Shown here: positions 22,594 to 32,199 of the stretch, one piece after another
Layout of the letters: every line of letters starts with the position of its first letter
Position numbering within the stretch: position 1 is the stretch's first letter
Assembly: GCA_903823665.1 (NCBI GenBank)
Contig: CAIJTR010000112.1
Location: forward strand, 1 to 34,249
Source of the DNA: an uncultured Rhodospirillales bacterium
GTDB taxonomy: Bacteria > Pseudomonadota > Alphaproteobacteria > Acetobacterales > Acetobacteraceae
Direction of reading: 5' to 3'
DNA length: 34,249 bases
Made by a program: the position numbers and the translations under genes
Notes under the pieces: model-generated
Database searches by the model: none
What the model saw: only the letters and a program-made list of their open reading frames with translations
What the model was told of the DNA's origin: nothing

Positions 22594-23814
22594 ATGGACT
22601 CGCTGCCCCAAATCACCGCCGAAGATGTCGGCCTTTCCACCAGCAGGCTTGCCCGCATCGATGGCTGGATGGACCAACTCGTTGCCAGCGGCAAATTGCC
22701 GGGCGTGAGTGTCGCCGTCGCCCGCCGTGGCCGCCTTGCCTACACACGCTGCACCGGCATGGCCGACATCGCGCGTGCCACGCCCATGGCGGCTGAGACC
22801 ATCGTGCGCATCTACTCCATGACCAAGCCGCTCACCTCCGCCTGCATCATGATGCTGTATGAGGAAGGGCGCTTTCAGCTCGACGACCCGATCACCCGCT
22901 TCCTGCCCTATTTCGCCAACCAGCGCGTGGCCGCCGGCGGCAACTCGGTGAAGCTCGAAACCGTGCCCGCCGAGCGTGACATCACTTTCCGCGACCTGCT
23001 CACCCACACCTCCGGCCTTACCTATGGCTTCATGAGCGCCACCTTGATCGACGCGATGTATCGCGCCCAGGGGATCGACTTCCAAACCTCCGACCTCAGC
23101 CTTGGGGACGTGGTGGAAAAAGCTGCCGCCCTGCCGCTGCTCGCCCAACCCGGCACCGCCTGGAACTACTCGATCGCCACCGATGTGCTCGGCCACCTCG
23201 TCGCCGTCATCTCCGGACAGAGCTTCGAGAGCTTCATGCAGGAGCGCATCCTGACCCCGCTCGGCATGAACGACACGTCGTTCATCGTCCCCACGGACAA
23301 GGTCGCGCGCTTCGCCGCCAACTACTATCCAAGCCCAGAAGGCCTGCAGATTTTCGACGACCCTGCCACATCCCGCTTCACCCAGCCCGGCAAAATCGCG
23401 TCCGGCGGCGGCGGCCTATGCGGCACGTCCGGCGATTATCTGCGGTTCGCGCAGATGATGCTCAACAAAGGCATCTTCAACGGCCAACGCCTGCTCGGCC
23501 GCAAAACCGTGGACCTAATGACCAGCAATCATCTCGGCGGCGACATGGCAAGCATGGGCCAGAAGCGCTTCTCGGAATCAAACTATGAGGGCGTTGGCTT
23601 TGGCCTCGGCTTCTCGGTGATGCTCGACCCCGCCCGCGCCCAATCCATCGGCACCCCTGGAGAATTCGCCTGGGGCGGTGCCGCCAGCACCGGCTTCTGG
23701 GTCGATCCTGCGGAGGAGATGGTGGTCGTGCTGTTCACCCAGCTCACCCCGTCGAGCACCTACCCGATCCGAAGAGAACTCCGCGCCCTCACCTACGCGG
23801 CTGTCATCGACTGA
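22594..23814 (+). CDS. Beta-lactamase-fold serine hydrolase (class C / EstB-like esterase)
   Basis: The 406-residue protein has the serine-hydrolase motif S75-M-T-K78, with Tyr192 in WNYSIATDVLG as the likely second catalytic group. It also has HTSGLTYG around residue 138 and a GLCGTSGDYLRFAQMML segment in the C-terminal half. The positions match EstB-type esterases, which have the class C beta-lactamase fold but usually hydrolyse esters. No signal peptide is seen, which argues against a periplasmic beta-lactamase. Start ATG 22594 has AGAGGA 6 nt upstream; the first ATG at 22588 lies directly on that motif. The gene is divergent from the CaiB operon and its stop abuts the acuI stop (TGATCA, no gap). 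Confidence 0.86.
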   Translation: MDSLPQITAEDVGLSTSRLARIDGWMDQLVASGKLPGVSVAVARRGRLAYTRCTGMADIARATPMAAETIVRIYSMTKPLTSACIMMLYEEGRFQLDDPITRFLPYFANQRVAAGGNSVKLETVPAERDITFRDLLTHTSGLTYGFMSATLIDAMYRAQGIDFQTSDLSLGDVVEKAAALPLLAQPGTAWNYSIATDVLGHLVAVISGQSFESFMQERILTPLGMNDTSFIVPTDKVARFAANYYPSPEGLQIFDDPATSRFTQPGKIASGGGGLCGTSGDYLRFAQMMLNKGIFNGQRLLGRKTVDLMTSNHLGGDMASMGQKRFSESNYEGVGFGLGFSVMLDPARAQSIGTPGEFAWGGAASTGFWVDPAEEMVVVLFTQLTPSSTYPIRRELRALTYAAVID

Positions 23815-24801
23815 TCAAATCTCCACAACAACCCGCCCTCGAATCTGCCCGGCCAAGATCTTCCTGCCATACTCAGGAAGATCGGCCAGGCTGATCACCT
23901 CGATCATGCTGTCGAGCAACCCAAGCGGCAGATCCGTGGCCAGCCGAGCCCAAGCGCGCTCCCGCTCCGGCATCGGGCACATCACGCTGTCAATGCCGAG
24001 CAGATTCACGCCGCGCAGCAGGAACGGGATCACCGTGGTGGCAAGCTCCGCCCCACCGGCCAACCCGCACGCCGCCACTGCCCCGCGATATTTCATCTGC
24101 GTCAGTACGGTGGCGAGCGTGGTGCCGCCGACCGCATCCACACAGCCCGCCCAGCGCTCGCTGTCGAGCGGACGCGTTGGTGCTGTCGAGAGGCTTGACC
24201 GCTCGATGATCTCCGCCACCCCCAGCGACTTCAAATAATCCGCCGTCTCCGGACGTCCGGACGAACCGACAACGCGATACCCCAGCTTCGCCAGCACTGC
24301 CGCGGCCACTGACCCCACGCCACCGGCAGCGCCCGTCACCAGCACGTCACCCGAAGCTGGTGTCACGCCATGTGCCTCCAGCGCCATCACCGCGAGCATG
24401 GAGGTGAAGCCCGCCGTACCGATCGCCATCGCCTGCTTGGCCGTCATCCCGGCGGGCAGCGCCACCAGCATATCCGCCATCACGCGGGCATATTCGCCGT
24501 AGCCGCCCCACGCCGTCTCGCCGACGCGCCAGCCGGTCAGCACCACCGCATCGCCGATCTTCCAGCGCCCGTCAGACGACTCCGCCACCACACCGGCGAA
24601 ATCAATGCCGGGAATATGCGGATAATTCCGCACCAGCCGCCCCAGCCCACCCAGCACCAACCCATCTTTGTAGTTCAGCGTGGAATGCGAAACCCGCACA
24701 AGCACCTCGCCCGCAGGCAACGCATCCACCCTCACCTGCTCAATGGCCGACGTCACTGCCTTGCCATCCTGGCGCAACATCAACGCGCGAAATTCGGTCA
24801 T
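23815..24801 (-). CDS. acuI: Acryloyl-CoA reductase AcuI (YhdH-type quinone reductase)
   Basis: The 328-residue medium-chain dehydrogenase/reductase is of the AcuI/YhdH type, which reduces acryloyl-CoA to propionyl-CoA with NADPH. Seen are FRALMLRQDG at the N-terminus, HSTLNYKDGLVL, HIPGIDFAGVV, TGWRVGETAWGGYGEYARV, the nucleotide loop VTGAAGGVGSVAA and the AGQIRGRVVVEI end. The MDR zinc cysteines are absent, as expected. The start codon ATG 24801 overlaps the prpE stop (TGATG) and has GGAGG 5 nt upstream. Its place at the end of a propionate operon is a strong hint that acrylate or 3-hydroxypropionate is routed into propionyl-CoA here. Confidence 0.9.
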   Translation of the reverse strand: MTEFRALMLRQDGKAVTSAIEQVRVDALPAGEVLVRVSHSTLNYKDGLVLGGLGRLVRNYPHIPGIDFAGVVAESSDGRWKIGDAVVLTGWRVGETAWGGYGEYARVMADMLVALPAGMTAKQAMAIGTAGFTSMLAVMALEAHGVTPASGDVLVTGAAGGVGSVAAAVLAKLGYRVVGSSGRPETADYLKSLGVAEIIERSSLSTAPTRPLDSERWAGCVDAVGGTTLATVLTQMKYRGAVAACGLAGGAELATTVIPFLLRGVNLLGIDSVMCPMPERERAWARLATDLPLGLLDSMIEVISLADLPEYGRKILAGQIRGRVVVEI

Positions 24802-26690
24802 CACTTGCCTCCCAATGCCGCAGAGATATCGTCGAGTGCCGCCACATCATCAATCGTCGGCGGTGGGTTCGCGTCCTGCCCATCCGCCAGTCTGCGAATG
24901 CTCGCACGCAAAATTTTGCCGGACCGTGTTTTCGGAAGCCTATTGACCACCAAAGCATCCTTGAACGCCGCCACCGGCCCCAACGTGTTGCGCATCAGCG
25001 CCACTAGCTCGCTCACGATCTCCGAATGAGATCGCTCGACACCCGCCTTCAACACCACAAACCCAAGCGGTGTCTGCCCCTTCAGCGAGTCCGCAGCACC
25101 AATCACCGCACACTCCGCCACCGCCGGATGGCCAGATAGAATCTCCTCCATTTGCCCCGTGCTCAGCCGATGACCGGCCACGTTAATAAGGTCATCGGTC
25201 CGCCCCATGATCCAAACGTCGCCATCCAGATCAACCTCGCCGGCATCCCCCGTCCGATACCAGCCCGGGAAATCCGCAAGATAAGACCTGCGGTAATGAT
25301 CATCTGAGCCCCACAGCGTCGGCGCACACCCAGGCGGCAGCGGCAACTTGATCGAGAGGTTCCCACTCTGGCCACGAGGCAGCGGCAAGCCCGCGTCATC
25401 CAGCGCCTGCACGTCATACCCAGGCCCAGCCCGGCCGCCCGAGCCCGGCTTGACCGGAAACAACCCATACCCACGAAAGCCCGCCGTGATGGGCCAACCC
25501 GTTTCAGTCTGCCACCAATGATCAACCACCGGCTTGCCCAAATGCTCCGCCGCCCAGATCGCCGTCGGCGGATCGCAGCGCTCGCCGGCCAGATAAAGTG
25601 CATCGAGTGATGAGAGATCATACTGCGCCAGAAAGGAAAGCTCCGGATCGCGCTGCCGAATGGCCCGCAGCGCGGTGGGGGCGGTGAACAGCACGCGCAC
25701 CTTATGCTCTGCACACACCCGCCAGAACGCACCCGCATCTGGCGTGCCCACCGGCTTGCCCTCATACATCACAGTCGTGCAGCCGAGCAGCAACGGCGCG
25801 TAAACGATATAGCTATGGCCTACAACCCAGCCGACATCACTGGCGCACCAATACGTATCTTCCGGCTTGATGCCGTAGATCATCGACATCGAATTGTGCA
25901 GCGCCACCGCGTAGCCGCCGCAATCCCGCACCACACCCTTCGGCTTGCCCGTCGTGCCGGAGGTGTAGAGGATATACAGCGGATCGGTGGCGGCCACCGG
26001 CACACACCCATGCGGCGCCGCAGCCTCCATCGCGCCCAGAAGATCATAGTCCCGGTCAGCCACCATCTCAGCCGCCAGCATCGGCCGCTGCAGAATCAAG
26101 CAGCATTCCGGCTTATGCGCGGACAGCGAGATCGCCTCATCCAGCAACGGCTTATACGCAACCAGTCGCCCTGGCTCGATCCCGCAACTCGCCGAAATCA
26201 CCGCGCGCGGCTGCGCATCCTCAATTCGCTTCGCCAATTCGGGCGCTGCAAACCCACCGAACACCACCGAATGAATGGCCCCAATGCGCGCACAGGCAAG
26301 CATCGCCATCACCGCCTCAGGCACCATCGGCATGTAGATCACCACGCGATCCCCACGCCCAATGCCCCGCGCCACCAAGGCTCCGGCAAGTTTGGCGGTG
26401 TGATCTCGCAACTCCCGATACGTCAGCACACGCTGCGCACCCGCCGCCGGGCTGTCCCAGATCAGCGCACGTCTGTCGCCATGCCCCGCATCCACGTGCC
26501 GGTCGAGCGCGTTGTGACAGATACTGATCTCACCACTGGCGAACCATTGCCCAAATGCACCGAGTGACGGATCAAAAACCCGGTCCCAACGCTTTGCCCA
26601 GTCGAGCCCCTCGGCGGCTTTCGCCCACCAAGCCTCAGGGTTGGACTGCCACGCGGCATAGGCCTCCGCGTAGCCAGTGTTTTGATCCAT
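24801..26690 (-). CDS. prpE: Propionate-CoA ligase PrpE
   Basis: The 629-residue acyl-CoA synthetase of the acetyl/propionyl type activates propionate to propionyl-CoA through an adenylate. Motifs include YTSGTTGKPKGVVRD (P-loop-like), DVGWVVGHSY, WWQTETGWPI, WYRTGDAGEVD and, near residue 590, PKTRSGKILR with the lysine that acetylation silences in this family. The protein follows prpB after 57 bp, with GGGAGGACAGGAC before the start, and ends by overlapping acuI. The acetate form, Acs, is closely similar, but the prpDCB neighbours and the GHSYIVY pocket segment favour propionate. Confidence 0.92.
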   Translation of the reverse strand: MDQNTGYAEAYAAWQSNPEAWWAKAAEGLDWAKRWDRVFDPSLGAFGQWFASGEISICHNALDRHVDAGHGDRRALIWDSPAAGAQRVLTYRELRDHTAKLAGALVARGIGRGDRVVIYMPMVPEAVMAMLACARIGAIHSVVFGGFAAPELAKRIEDAQPRAVISASCGIEPGRLVAYKPLLDEAISLSAHKPECCLILQRPMLAAEMVADRDYDLLGAMEAAAPHGCVPVAATDPLYILYTSGTTGKPKGVVRDCGGYAVALHNSMSMIYGIKPEDTYWCASDVGWVVGHSYIVYAPLLLGCTTVMYEGKPVGTPDAGAFWRVCAEHKVRVLFTAPTALRAIRQRDPELSFLAQYDLSSLDALYLAGERCDPPTAIWAAEHLGKPVVDHWWQTETGWPITAGFRGYGLFPVKPGSGGRAGPGYDVQALDDAGLPLPRGQSGNLSIKLPLPPGCAPTLWGSDDHYRRSYLADFPGWYRTGDAGEVDLDGDVWIMGRTDDLINVAGHRLSTGQMEEILSGHPAVAECAVIGAADSLKGQTPLGFVVLKAGVERSHSEIVSELVALMRNTLGPVAAFKDALVVNRLPKTRSGKILRASIRRLADGQDANPPPTIDDVAALDDISAALGGK

Positions 26691-26747
26691 GTCCTGTCCT
26701 CCCGGTCGCCGTCTTGTTGCGGCTCAGACTATGATCAACCGCGCTGT

Positions 26748-27668
26748 TTAACGCTGGGGCATTGCTTCCGGTATCACCGTGGTGATGATCGACTGATCGA
26801 GCGCCTCATAGCCCGCGTAGTCAATCGTGGCGTAAAGCTCAGCGCGGGTCTGCATGCGGTCGATCTGGTTGTGCGTTCCGCCATCTCGCCTGATGGCCGC
26901 GAACAGATCCGCCTGCGCCTTGTTCGCCACCCGCAGCGAACTCACTGGCCAGATCACCATCTTGTAGCCCATGTCCTCGAACTCGGCGGCGGTGAAGAAC
27001 GGGGTGCGGCCAAACTCCGTCATGTTCGCCAGCAACGGCACACCCGGCATACGCCGCGCGAACTCCCGGAACATCTCCGCCGTGTTCAGCGCTTCCGGGA
27101 AAATCGCATCGGCCCCAGCTTCAATATAAAGCTTCGCCCGAGCCACCGCCCCATCCATCCCCTCACTCGCCGCCGCATCGGTGCGTGCGAGAATGTAGAG
27201 ATGCCGACGAGCCGTGGCGGCAGCAGCAATTTTCGCCGCCATGTCATGTGCATCAGCAATCTTCTTGTCGTTCAGATGCCCACATTTCTTCGGCAGCAAC
27301 TGATCCTCGATATGCACCGCGCCAGCGCCGGCATCCTCAAACGCCCGCACCATGTGCATCACGTTGAGTGCCTCGCCGTAGCCGGTATCGCCGTCCACCA
27401 GCACCGGCAAAGCCGAGCTGCGCGCCACCTGACGGATGAAGAAACACACCTCATCCACCGTGATCAGCCCCACATCCGGCAAACCCATCGAGGCCGTCAT
27501 CGCCGCACCGGACAGATACAGCGCGTCGAACCCCGCCGCCTTCGCCTGCAACGCCGCCTGCCCATTATGGGTTCCTGGAATGCCCAAAATCCCAGGCCTT
27601 GCCAGCAACGAACGGAAGCGGTCACCGGCTGGCACCGTCGGCAGATCAGCCCCGATCAGATACGTCAT
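26748..27668 (-). CDS. prpB: 2-Methylisocitrate lyase PrpB
   Basis: The 306-residue member of the isocitrate-lyase superfamily splits 2-methylisocitrate into pyruvate and succinate, the last step of the methylcitrate cycle. It has the DGDTGYG metal motif (Asp92 and Asp94), HIEDQ, and the catalytic loop KKCGH with Cys129. The start overlaps the prpC stop (ATGA). Length is normal for PrpB and clearly shorter than isocitrate lyase. Confidence 0.95.
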   Translation of the reverse strand: MTYLIGADLPTVPAGDRFRSLLARPGILGIPGTHNGQAALQAKAAGFDALYLSGAAMTASMGLPDVGLITVDEVCFFIRQVARSSALPVLVDGDTGYGEALNVMHMVRAFEDAGAGAVHIEDQLLPKKCGHLNDKKIADAHDMAAKIAAAATARRHLYILARTDAAASEGMDGAVARAKLYIEAGADAIFPEALNTAEMFREFARRMPGVPLLANMTEFGRTPFFTAAEFEDMGYKMVIWPVSSLRVANKAQADLFAAIRRDGGTHNQIDRMQTRAELYATIDYAGYEALDQSIITTVIPEAMPQR

Positions 27669-28828
27669 ACCGACGCCCCCCGCTCAGCCAACGGCACAAA
27701 CCGCACATCATCCGGCCCGATATAATTCGCAGCCGGACGGATAATCTTGCCATCCTGCCGCTGCTCGATCACATGCGCCGCCCACCCGCTGGTGCGCGAG
27801 ATCACAAAGATCGGCGTGAACATCGAGGTCGGCACACCCATCATCTTGTAGGAAACAGCACTGAACCAATCGAGGTTGGGGAACATCTTCTTGGTGTCCG
27901 CCATCACACTCTCCAGCCGCTCCGCCACGCGATAGAGCAGCGTATCCCCCGCCTCCACGCTCAACTGATGCGCGACGCGCTTGATCACGACGTTGCGCGG
28001 ATCACTGACAGTATAAACCGGATGACCAAACCCAATCACCACTTCCTTCGCCGCCACACGGGCGCGAATATCCGCCTCGGCCGCATCGGGTGTGGCGTAA
28101 CGCTGCTGAATTTCCAGCGCCGCCTCGTTCGCCCCACCATGCTTCGGCCCACGCAATGCGCCGATGCCAGCGGTGATTGCCGAATACATGTCCGAGCCCG
28201 TGCCCGCCACCACACGACAGGTGAAGGTTGAGGCGTTGAACTCATGTTCTGCATACAGGATCAGGGACGTATGCATCGCCCGCACCCAGCTCTCGCTCGG
28301 CTTTTTGCCATGCAGCAGATGCAGGAAATGGCCACCAATGGTCTCGTCATCGGTCTCCACCTCGATACGCCTGCCGTTATGCGTCCAGTGATACCAATAC
28401 AGCAAAATGGAGCCGAGTGAGGCCATCAGCCGGTCCGCAATATCGCGCGCGCCGGTGGTGTTGTGATCATGCGCCTCGGGCAGAACGCAGCCCAGCGCAC
28501 TCACCGCCGTGCGCATCACATCCATCGGGTGAGCAGAGGCGGGAATTTGCTCCAGCACCGCCTTCACACTCGAAGGAATTCCACGCAGAGACTGCAACTT
28601 CGCCTTATATGCCTTCAACTCGGCAATGTTCGGCAGCTTCTCATGCACCAGCAGATAAGCAATTTCCTCGAACTCACAGGCCTCAGCCACGTCGAGAATA
28701 TCGTAGCCGCGATAGTGCAAATCATTGCCGGTCCGGCCCACCGTGCAAAGTGCGGTGTTGCCAGCGACCACGCCGGACAACGCCACAGATTTCTTGACTT
28801 TCGGAGCCGCCGTCTGAGTGTCACTCAT
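27665..28828 (-). CDS. prpC: 2-Methylcitrate synthase PrpC
   Basis: The 387-residue citrate-synthase-family enzyme condenses propionyl-CoA with oxaloacetate. The catalytic His230 ([12 protein letters not shown]), His269 (GFGHPVY) and the EHEFNAST segment near residue 195 are all present. The short length without a regulatory N-terminal domain and the prp setting favour methylcitrate synthase over the house-keeping citrate synthase. AGGAG lies before ATG 28828, 20 nt after prpD. Confidence 0.94.
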   Translation of the reverse strand: MSDTQTAAPKVKKSVALSGVVAGNTALCTVGRTGNDLHYRGYDILDVAEACEFEEIAYLLVHEKLPNIAELKAYKAKLQSLRGIPSSVKAVLEQIPASAHPMDVMRTAVSALGCVLPEAHDHNTTGARDIADRLMASLGSILLYWYHWTHNGRRIEVETDDETIGGHFLHLLHGKKPSESWVRAMHTSLILYAEHEFNASTFTCRVVAGTGSDMYSAITAGIGALRGPKHGGANEAALEIQQRYATPDAAEADIRARVAAKEVVIGFGHPVYTVSDPRNVVIKRVAHQLSVEAGDTLLYRVAERLESVMADTKKMFPNLDWFSAVSYKMMGVPTSMFTPIFVISRTSGWAAHVIEQRQDGKIIRPAANYIGPDDVRFVPLAERGASV

Positions 28829-28848
28829 CTGCTTTCTCCTGCTGAGAA

Positions 28849-30348
28849 CTAGAACAAACCAGCCTTACCAGTCTCCAGCGTGCCATGCGGCAGAGCAATC
28901 GTAAGCCCCGCCAAACCGGCAGGCGACAGGCTCGGCAAACGCTGCGCCACATCCAGGAACCGCTCAATCTCGGCGGCATCCAAAATGCCCTCGGTCAGCG
29001 TGCGGAACTTGCGGATGTAATCCGCGCGCTGCCACGGCGTGGCCCCCAGCGTGTGAGCGTTCGCCACTGCCATCTCATCGGCAATCTCGGTGCCGTCATT
29101 CATGCGGATGATGATCCGCCCGCCAAACGCCTTCACCGCCGGATCAATCGAGTGATAACGCTCGGTCCAGGCGTGATCTTCCACCGTGCGGATCTTCTGC
29201 CACAGCCGAACCGTATCCGCCCGCTGCGCCCGTGCCGGATCATAGCTGCGCACATGGTGCCAGGTGCCATCCTGCAAAGCCACTGCCACAATATACATGA
29301 TCGAGTGATCAAGCGTCTCGCGGCTCGCCGTCGGGTCGAATTTCTGGGGATCGTTGGAGCCGGTGCCGATCACGTAATGAGTATGATGCGAAGTCTCAAT
29401 CACCACCTCCTTCACATCATCCCAGTTCTTCACTTTCGATCCCATGCGGAACGAAAGATCGATCAGCGCCTGGCTCTGATACTCCGCCGAGTGCTCCTTG
29501 GTGAACGTGTCCATAATCGCGCGCTTGGCCTCACCCGGTGCTGGCAGCGGCACCTGATAATGCGCCTTTTTGCCGTCGAGCATCCAGGCGATCACGCTGT
29601 CCTCACCTTCATAAATCGGGCTCGGCGCACCCTCACCGCGCATCGCGCGATCAACGGCCTCAATCGCCAACTTCCCAGCATGGCTCGGCGCAAAAGCCTT
29701 CCAGCTGCTGATCTCGCCCTTCCGCGACTGGCGGGTCGAAGTTGTCACATGCAACGCCTGCTGCACCGCCTGATAGATCACCTCCGTCGGCAGTCCCAGC
29801 AACGTGCCGATGCCAGCGGCAGCGGACGGCCCAAGATGCGCCACATGGTCAATCTTATGCGCATGCAGGCAGATCGCCTTCACCAGATTGACCTGAATTT
29901 CATAGCCGGTTGCAAGTGCGCGAACCACGTCGGCCCCGGTGCGATTGGTCTGCTGCGCGACTGCGAGGATCGGCGGAATGTTGTCGCCAGGGTGGCTGTA
30001 ATCGGCGGCAAGAAACGTATCGTGATAATCCAGCTCCCGCACCGCCGTGCCGTTCGCCCAGGCCGCCCACTCGGCATGAACCCGAACTTCCGGGCCGCAG
30101 CCAAACACCGTGGCCCCACCGGCCCGCGGATGCGCCAAAGCCTGCGCGCGGGCCGCACTCACCGGGTGGCGGTTGATCGCCGCAATCGCCACCGACGCGT
30201 TGTCGATTACCCGGTTGATGATCATGTCCTCAACCTCGGGCAGCACCGCCACCTTGTCGCTCGCAACCGAGGCGATCTTCCAGGCCAGCTGGTCCTCACG
30301 CGCCAGGCGATCGCTTTCGGGATGGACGGTGACATCGTGCAACAACAT
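28849..30348 (-). CDS. prpD: 2-Methylcitrate dehydratase PrpD
   Basis: The 499-residue MmgE/PrpD-family enzyme dehydrates 2-methylcitrate to 2-methyl-cis-aconitate. Recognisable are [35 protein letters not shown], the [10 protein letters not shown] segment, [29 protein letters not shown], and a late [12 protein letters not shown] strand. It is first in the operon prpD-prpC-prpB-prpE-acuI; GAGGGA lies 6 nt before its ATG. Rehydration to 2-methylisocitrate needs an aconitase-type enzyme (AcnB or AcnD) that is not in this window. A LysR gene is divergent, 100 bp away. Confidence 0.95.
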   Translation of the reverse strand: MLLHDVTVHPESDRLAREDQLAWKIASVASDKVAVLPEVEDMIINRVIDNASVAIAAINRHPVSAARAQALAHPRAGGATVFGCGPEVRVHAEWAAWANGTAVRELDYHDTFLAADYSHPGDNIPPILAVAQQTNRTGADVVRALATGYEIQVNLVKAICLHAHKIDHVAHLGPSAAAGIGTLLGLPTEVIYQAVQQALHVTTSTRQSRKGEISSWKAFAPSHAGKLAIEAVDRAMRGEGAPSPIYEGEDSVIAWMLDGKKAHYQVPLPAPGEAKRAIMDTFTKEHSAEYQSQALIDLSFRMGSKVKNWDDVKEVVIETSHHTHYVIGTGSNDPQKFDPTASRETLDHSIMYIVAVALQDGTWHHVRSYDPARAQRADTVRLWQKIRTVEDHAWTERYHSIDPAVKAFGGRIIIRMNDGTEIADEMAVANAHTLGATPWQRADYIRKFRTLTEGILDAAEIERFLDVAQRLPSLSPAGLAGLTIALPHGTLETGKAGLF

Positions 30349-30413
30349 GGCAATCCCTCGATCTTATTCTGAAGGTCGGTCTGCGCCGATACCATGCAAC
30401 AGGTCAAATCCGA

Positions 30414-30448
30414 TTGACAGCGCAGATCGATACGCAAATCCTATCGCC
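30414..30448 (+). promoter_or_regulatory. Promoter for the LysR gene next to prpD, possibly leaderless
   Basis: TTGACA (30414-30419) and AATCCT (30437-30442) are 17 bp apart, and the expected start of transcription falls on or next to the ATG at 30449. No ribosome site is present. An ATA-N9-TAT pattern (30430-30444; T-N11-A core) overlaps the -10 region and could be a LysR-type operator. The -10 match is only 3 of 6. Confidence 0.35.
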
Positions 30449-31369
30449 ATGGACCTCAATCTCATCAAGCGCTTCGGCCATTTCCTCGCGGTCGTCGAAA
30501 CCGGCCATTTCGGCAAAGCCGCCGCCAAGCTCGGCATGTCGCAGCCGCCCCTGACCGCGCAAATCCAGCTGCTGGAACGCACCCTCGGCGTGAAGCTGCT
30601 GGAACGCTCCCGCCAAGGCACCCGCCCCACCTGGGAAGGCGAGGTGCTGCTTCCCGCCGTCCGCCGCCTTGAGGAATCAGCGCTCGCCGTCGAAGCTCTC
30701 GCCCGCGAAGTCCGGCTCGGGCGCCGCGAACTCATCACGATCGGCTGCATCACCTCGGCGATGTTCGAGACCCTCCCCCCGGTCATCCGCGCCTTCCGCG
30801 CCGAACGGCCGGAAACCGTCATCACGGTGCGTGAAATGGACACCTCCGACGCGATGGAGGCCCTGCGCCGCGGTGAGATCGACATCGCATTCGCACGGCT
30901 GGAGCGCGACCTCTTCCCCATCCGCATGGCCCCGCTCGCCCCCGACCGCCTCGTCGCCGCCCTGCCGGACAGTGACCCACTGGCCGCACACGACATCATC
31001 GACCTCGCCGCACTAGAAGCACGACCGATGATGATGCTGCCCCGTGCCATCAGCCCGGCCTATTTCGACGGCGTCGTCGCCGCCTGCCGGGAGGCGGGCT
31101 TCGCCCCCATGCCCGCACGTGAGGTCAATTCCGCGATGGCGCAGCTAGGACTCGTAGCCTCTGGCCTAGGCGTAGCACTGGTCTCCTCCGGCATGGCGGC
31201 CTTGGGCCCGCCCGGCGTCAGCTTCCGCCCGCTGAAACGACCAGTTGAAGCGGTCGGCGTGGCCGTCGCCTGGAACAGCCAGCGCGACAACCCCATCGGG
31301 GCCGCCCTCATCGCCATCGCCCGCTCACTCGCCGAAGCGTCCACGGCACCAGACAACACCGTTACGTGA
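30449..31369 (+). CDS. LysR-type regulator of the prp operon (inferred)
   Basis: The 306-residue protein has an N-terminal helix-turn-helix (about 1-60; RFGHFLAVVETGHFGKAAAKLGMSQPPLTAQIQLLE) and a type-2 periplasmic-binding effector domain (about 90-295). ATG 30449 puts the first helix at the usual N-terminal position; the frame is open upstream but runs across prpD. It is divergent from prpD with 100 bp between the genes, a typical arrangement for a LysR activator of the adjacent operon. Many bacteria instead control prp genes with a sigma-54 PrpR, a GntR protein or a RamB/CcpR-like factor. Effector is unknown; 2-methylcitrate is the obvious candidate by analogy. Confidence 0.88.
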   Translation: MDLNLIKRFGHFLAVVETGHFGKAAAKLGMSQPPLTAQIQLLERTLGVKLLERSRQGTRPTWEGEVLLPAVRRLEESALAVEALAREVRLGRRELITIGCITSAMFETLPPVIRAFRAERPETVITVREMDTSDAMEALRRGEIDIAFARLERDLFPIRMAPLAPDRLVAALPDSDPLAAHDIIDLAALEARPMMMLPRAISPAYFDGVVAACREAGFAPMPAREVNSAMAQLGLVASGLGVALVSSGMAALGPPGVSFRPLKRPVEAVGVAVAWNSQRDNPIGAALIAIARSLAEASTAPDNTVT

Positions 31370-31440
31370 CCAACTTGCAGCACGTTCGTCTGGCAGCATA
31401 GTAAGGACATTCCCGGAGCCGCTCGGAGCACTGCGCCAAC

Positions 31441-32199
31441 ATGGCCGATTTCACCCGCCTGCCGCAGATCATGCCCAAGCAGCCGGCCGAAAGCACCCTA
31501 GCTGGCCTCGCCTGCTGCATCATGGGCGAACACAGCCCATCCCTCGCCGTCGATCTCGAACCCGGCCAGACCATCCTGTTTCACCCCGGAGCCATGCTGT
31601 GGAAAGAAACCAGCATCATCCTGCGCGAAATCGGTGACGCGCTGATGCAGGCGGAAGGCCCAGGTCGCCTCGGCCTCGGCCCGTCCCATGCCGGAGCCAT
31701 CCCCGGCACCATCTTCCCCATCCCGTTGGCGAGCGGGGACGTGGTGCAGGTGCAATCCTGCCAATATCTGCTCGCCTGCAATGCCACAATCGAGCGCGAG
31801 CAAAGCCAGGCCCTCGGTGACCGCCTCTCCGGCCGCGCTGGCTTCGAGTTCGACCGCTTCACCGGCAACCCGGAAGGCGGCGTGGTGTGGGTGCAAGCGC
31901 TGGGCGATGTGTTCGAGCGCGGCCTGCTCGCCGGGGAGCCGCTGGACATCAGCCACGATGCCTGGCTGTGCAAAGATTCCACGGTCGATCTGCAAAGCAT
32001 CCATCCGACCGACGATCCCACCGCCCGCACCCAACTTCCCTGCCTGCGCCTCAGCGGTCCCGGCCGCGTGGCATTCCAAACCTATCGCCCCGCCGCCATC
32101 ATGCCCGCCCCCGTCAGCGCCGCCACCGAACCGCCCCCAACCGGCAGGCAGGCTCTGCGCGCAGTGGCCGGCTCCCTGCTTGGAAGGTTCCAGCCATGA
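31441..32199 (+). CDS. AIM24/TIGR00266 family protein
   Basis: The 252-residue protein has the beta-sandwich pattern of the AIM24 (TIGR00266) family: an early HPGAMLWKETSIIL segment, then LGLGPSHAGAIPGTIFPIPLASGDVVQVQSCQYLLACNATIERE, and VWVQALGDVFERGLLAGEPLDISHDAWLCKD. The yeast homologue is a mitochondrial inner-membrane protein; in bacteria the function is not known. A Pro/Ala-rich tail follows the domain. The gene starts 71 bp after the LysR gene and ends within the next gene (ATGA overlap), so it is translationally coupled to the TPR-glycosyltransferase. Confidence 0.8.
   Translation: MADFTRLPQIMPKQPAESTLAGLACCIMGEHSPSLAVDLEPGQTILFHPGAMLWKETSIILREIGDALMQAEGPGRLGLGPSHAGAIPGTIFPIPLASGDVVQVQSCQYLLACNATIEREQSQALGDRLSGRAGFEFDRFTGNPEGGVVWVQALGDVFERGLLAGEPLDISHDAWLCKDSTVDLQSIHPTDDPTARTQLPCLRLSGPGRVAFQTYRPAAIMPAPVSAATEPPPTGRQALRAVAGSLLGRFQP

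Noticed and set aside
22504-23196. Upstream open extension of the CaiB gene
   Set aside because: It lies over the divergent esterase gene with correct motifs; ATG 22503 starts at the normal N-terminus of the CoA transferase family.
22594-23814. Antibiotic-resistance beta-lactamase
   Set aside because: The SxxK and Tyr positions and the lack of a signal peptide match EstB-type esterases better.
28885-30372. A 495-codon plus-strand open frame
   Set aside because: It lies entirely over prpD, whose sequence is unmistakable; the plus frame has no recognisable domain and shadow-like composition.
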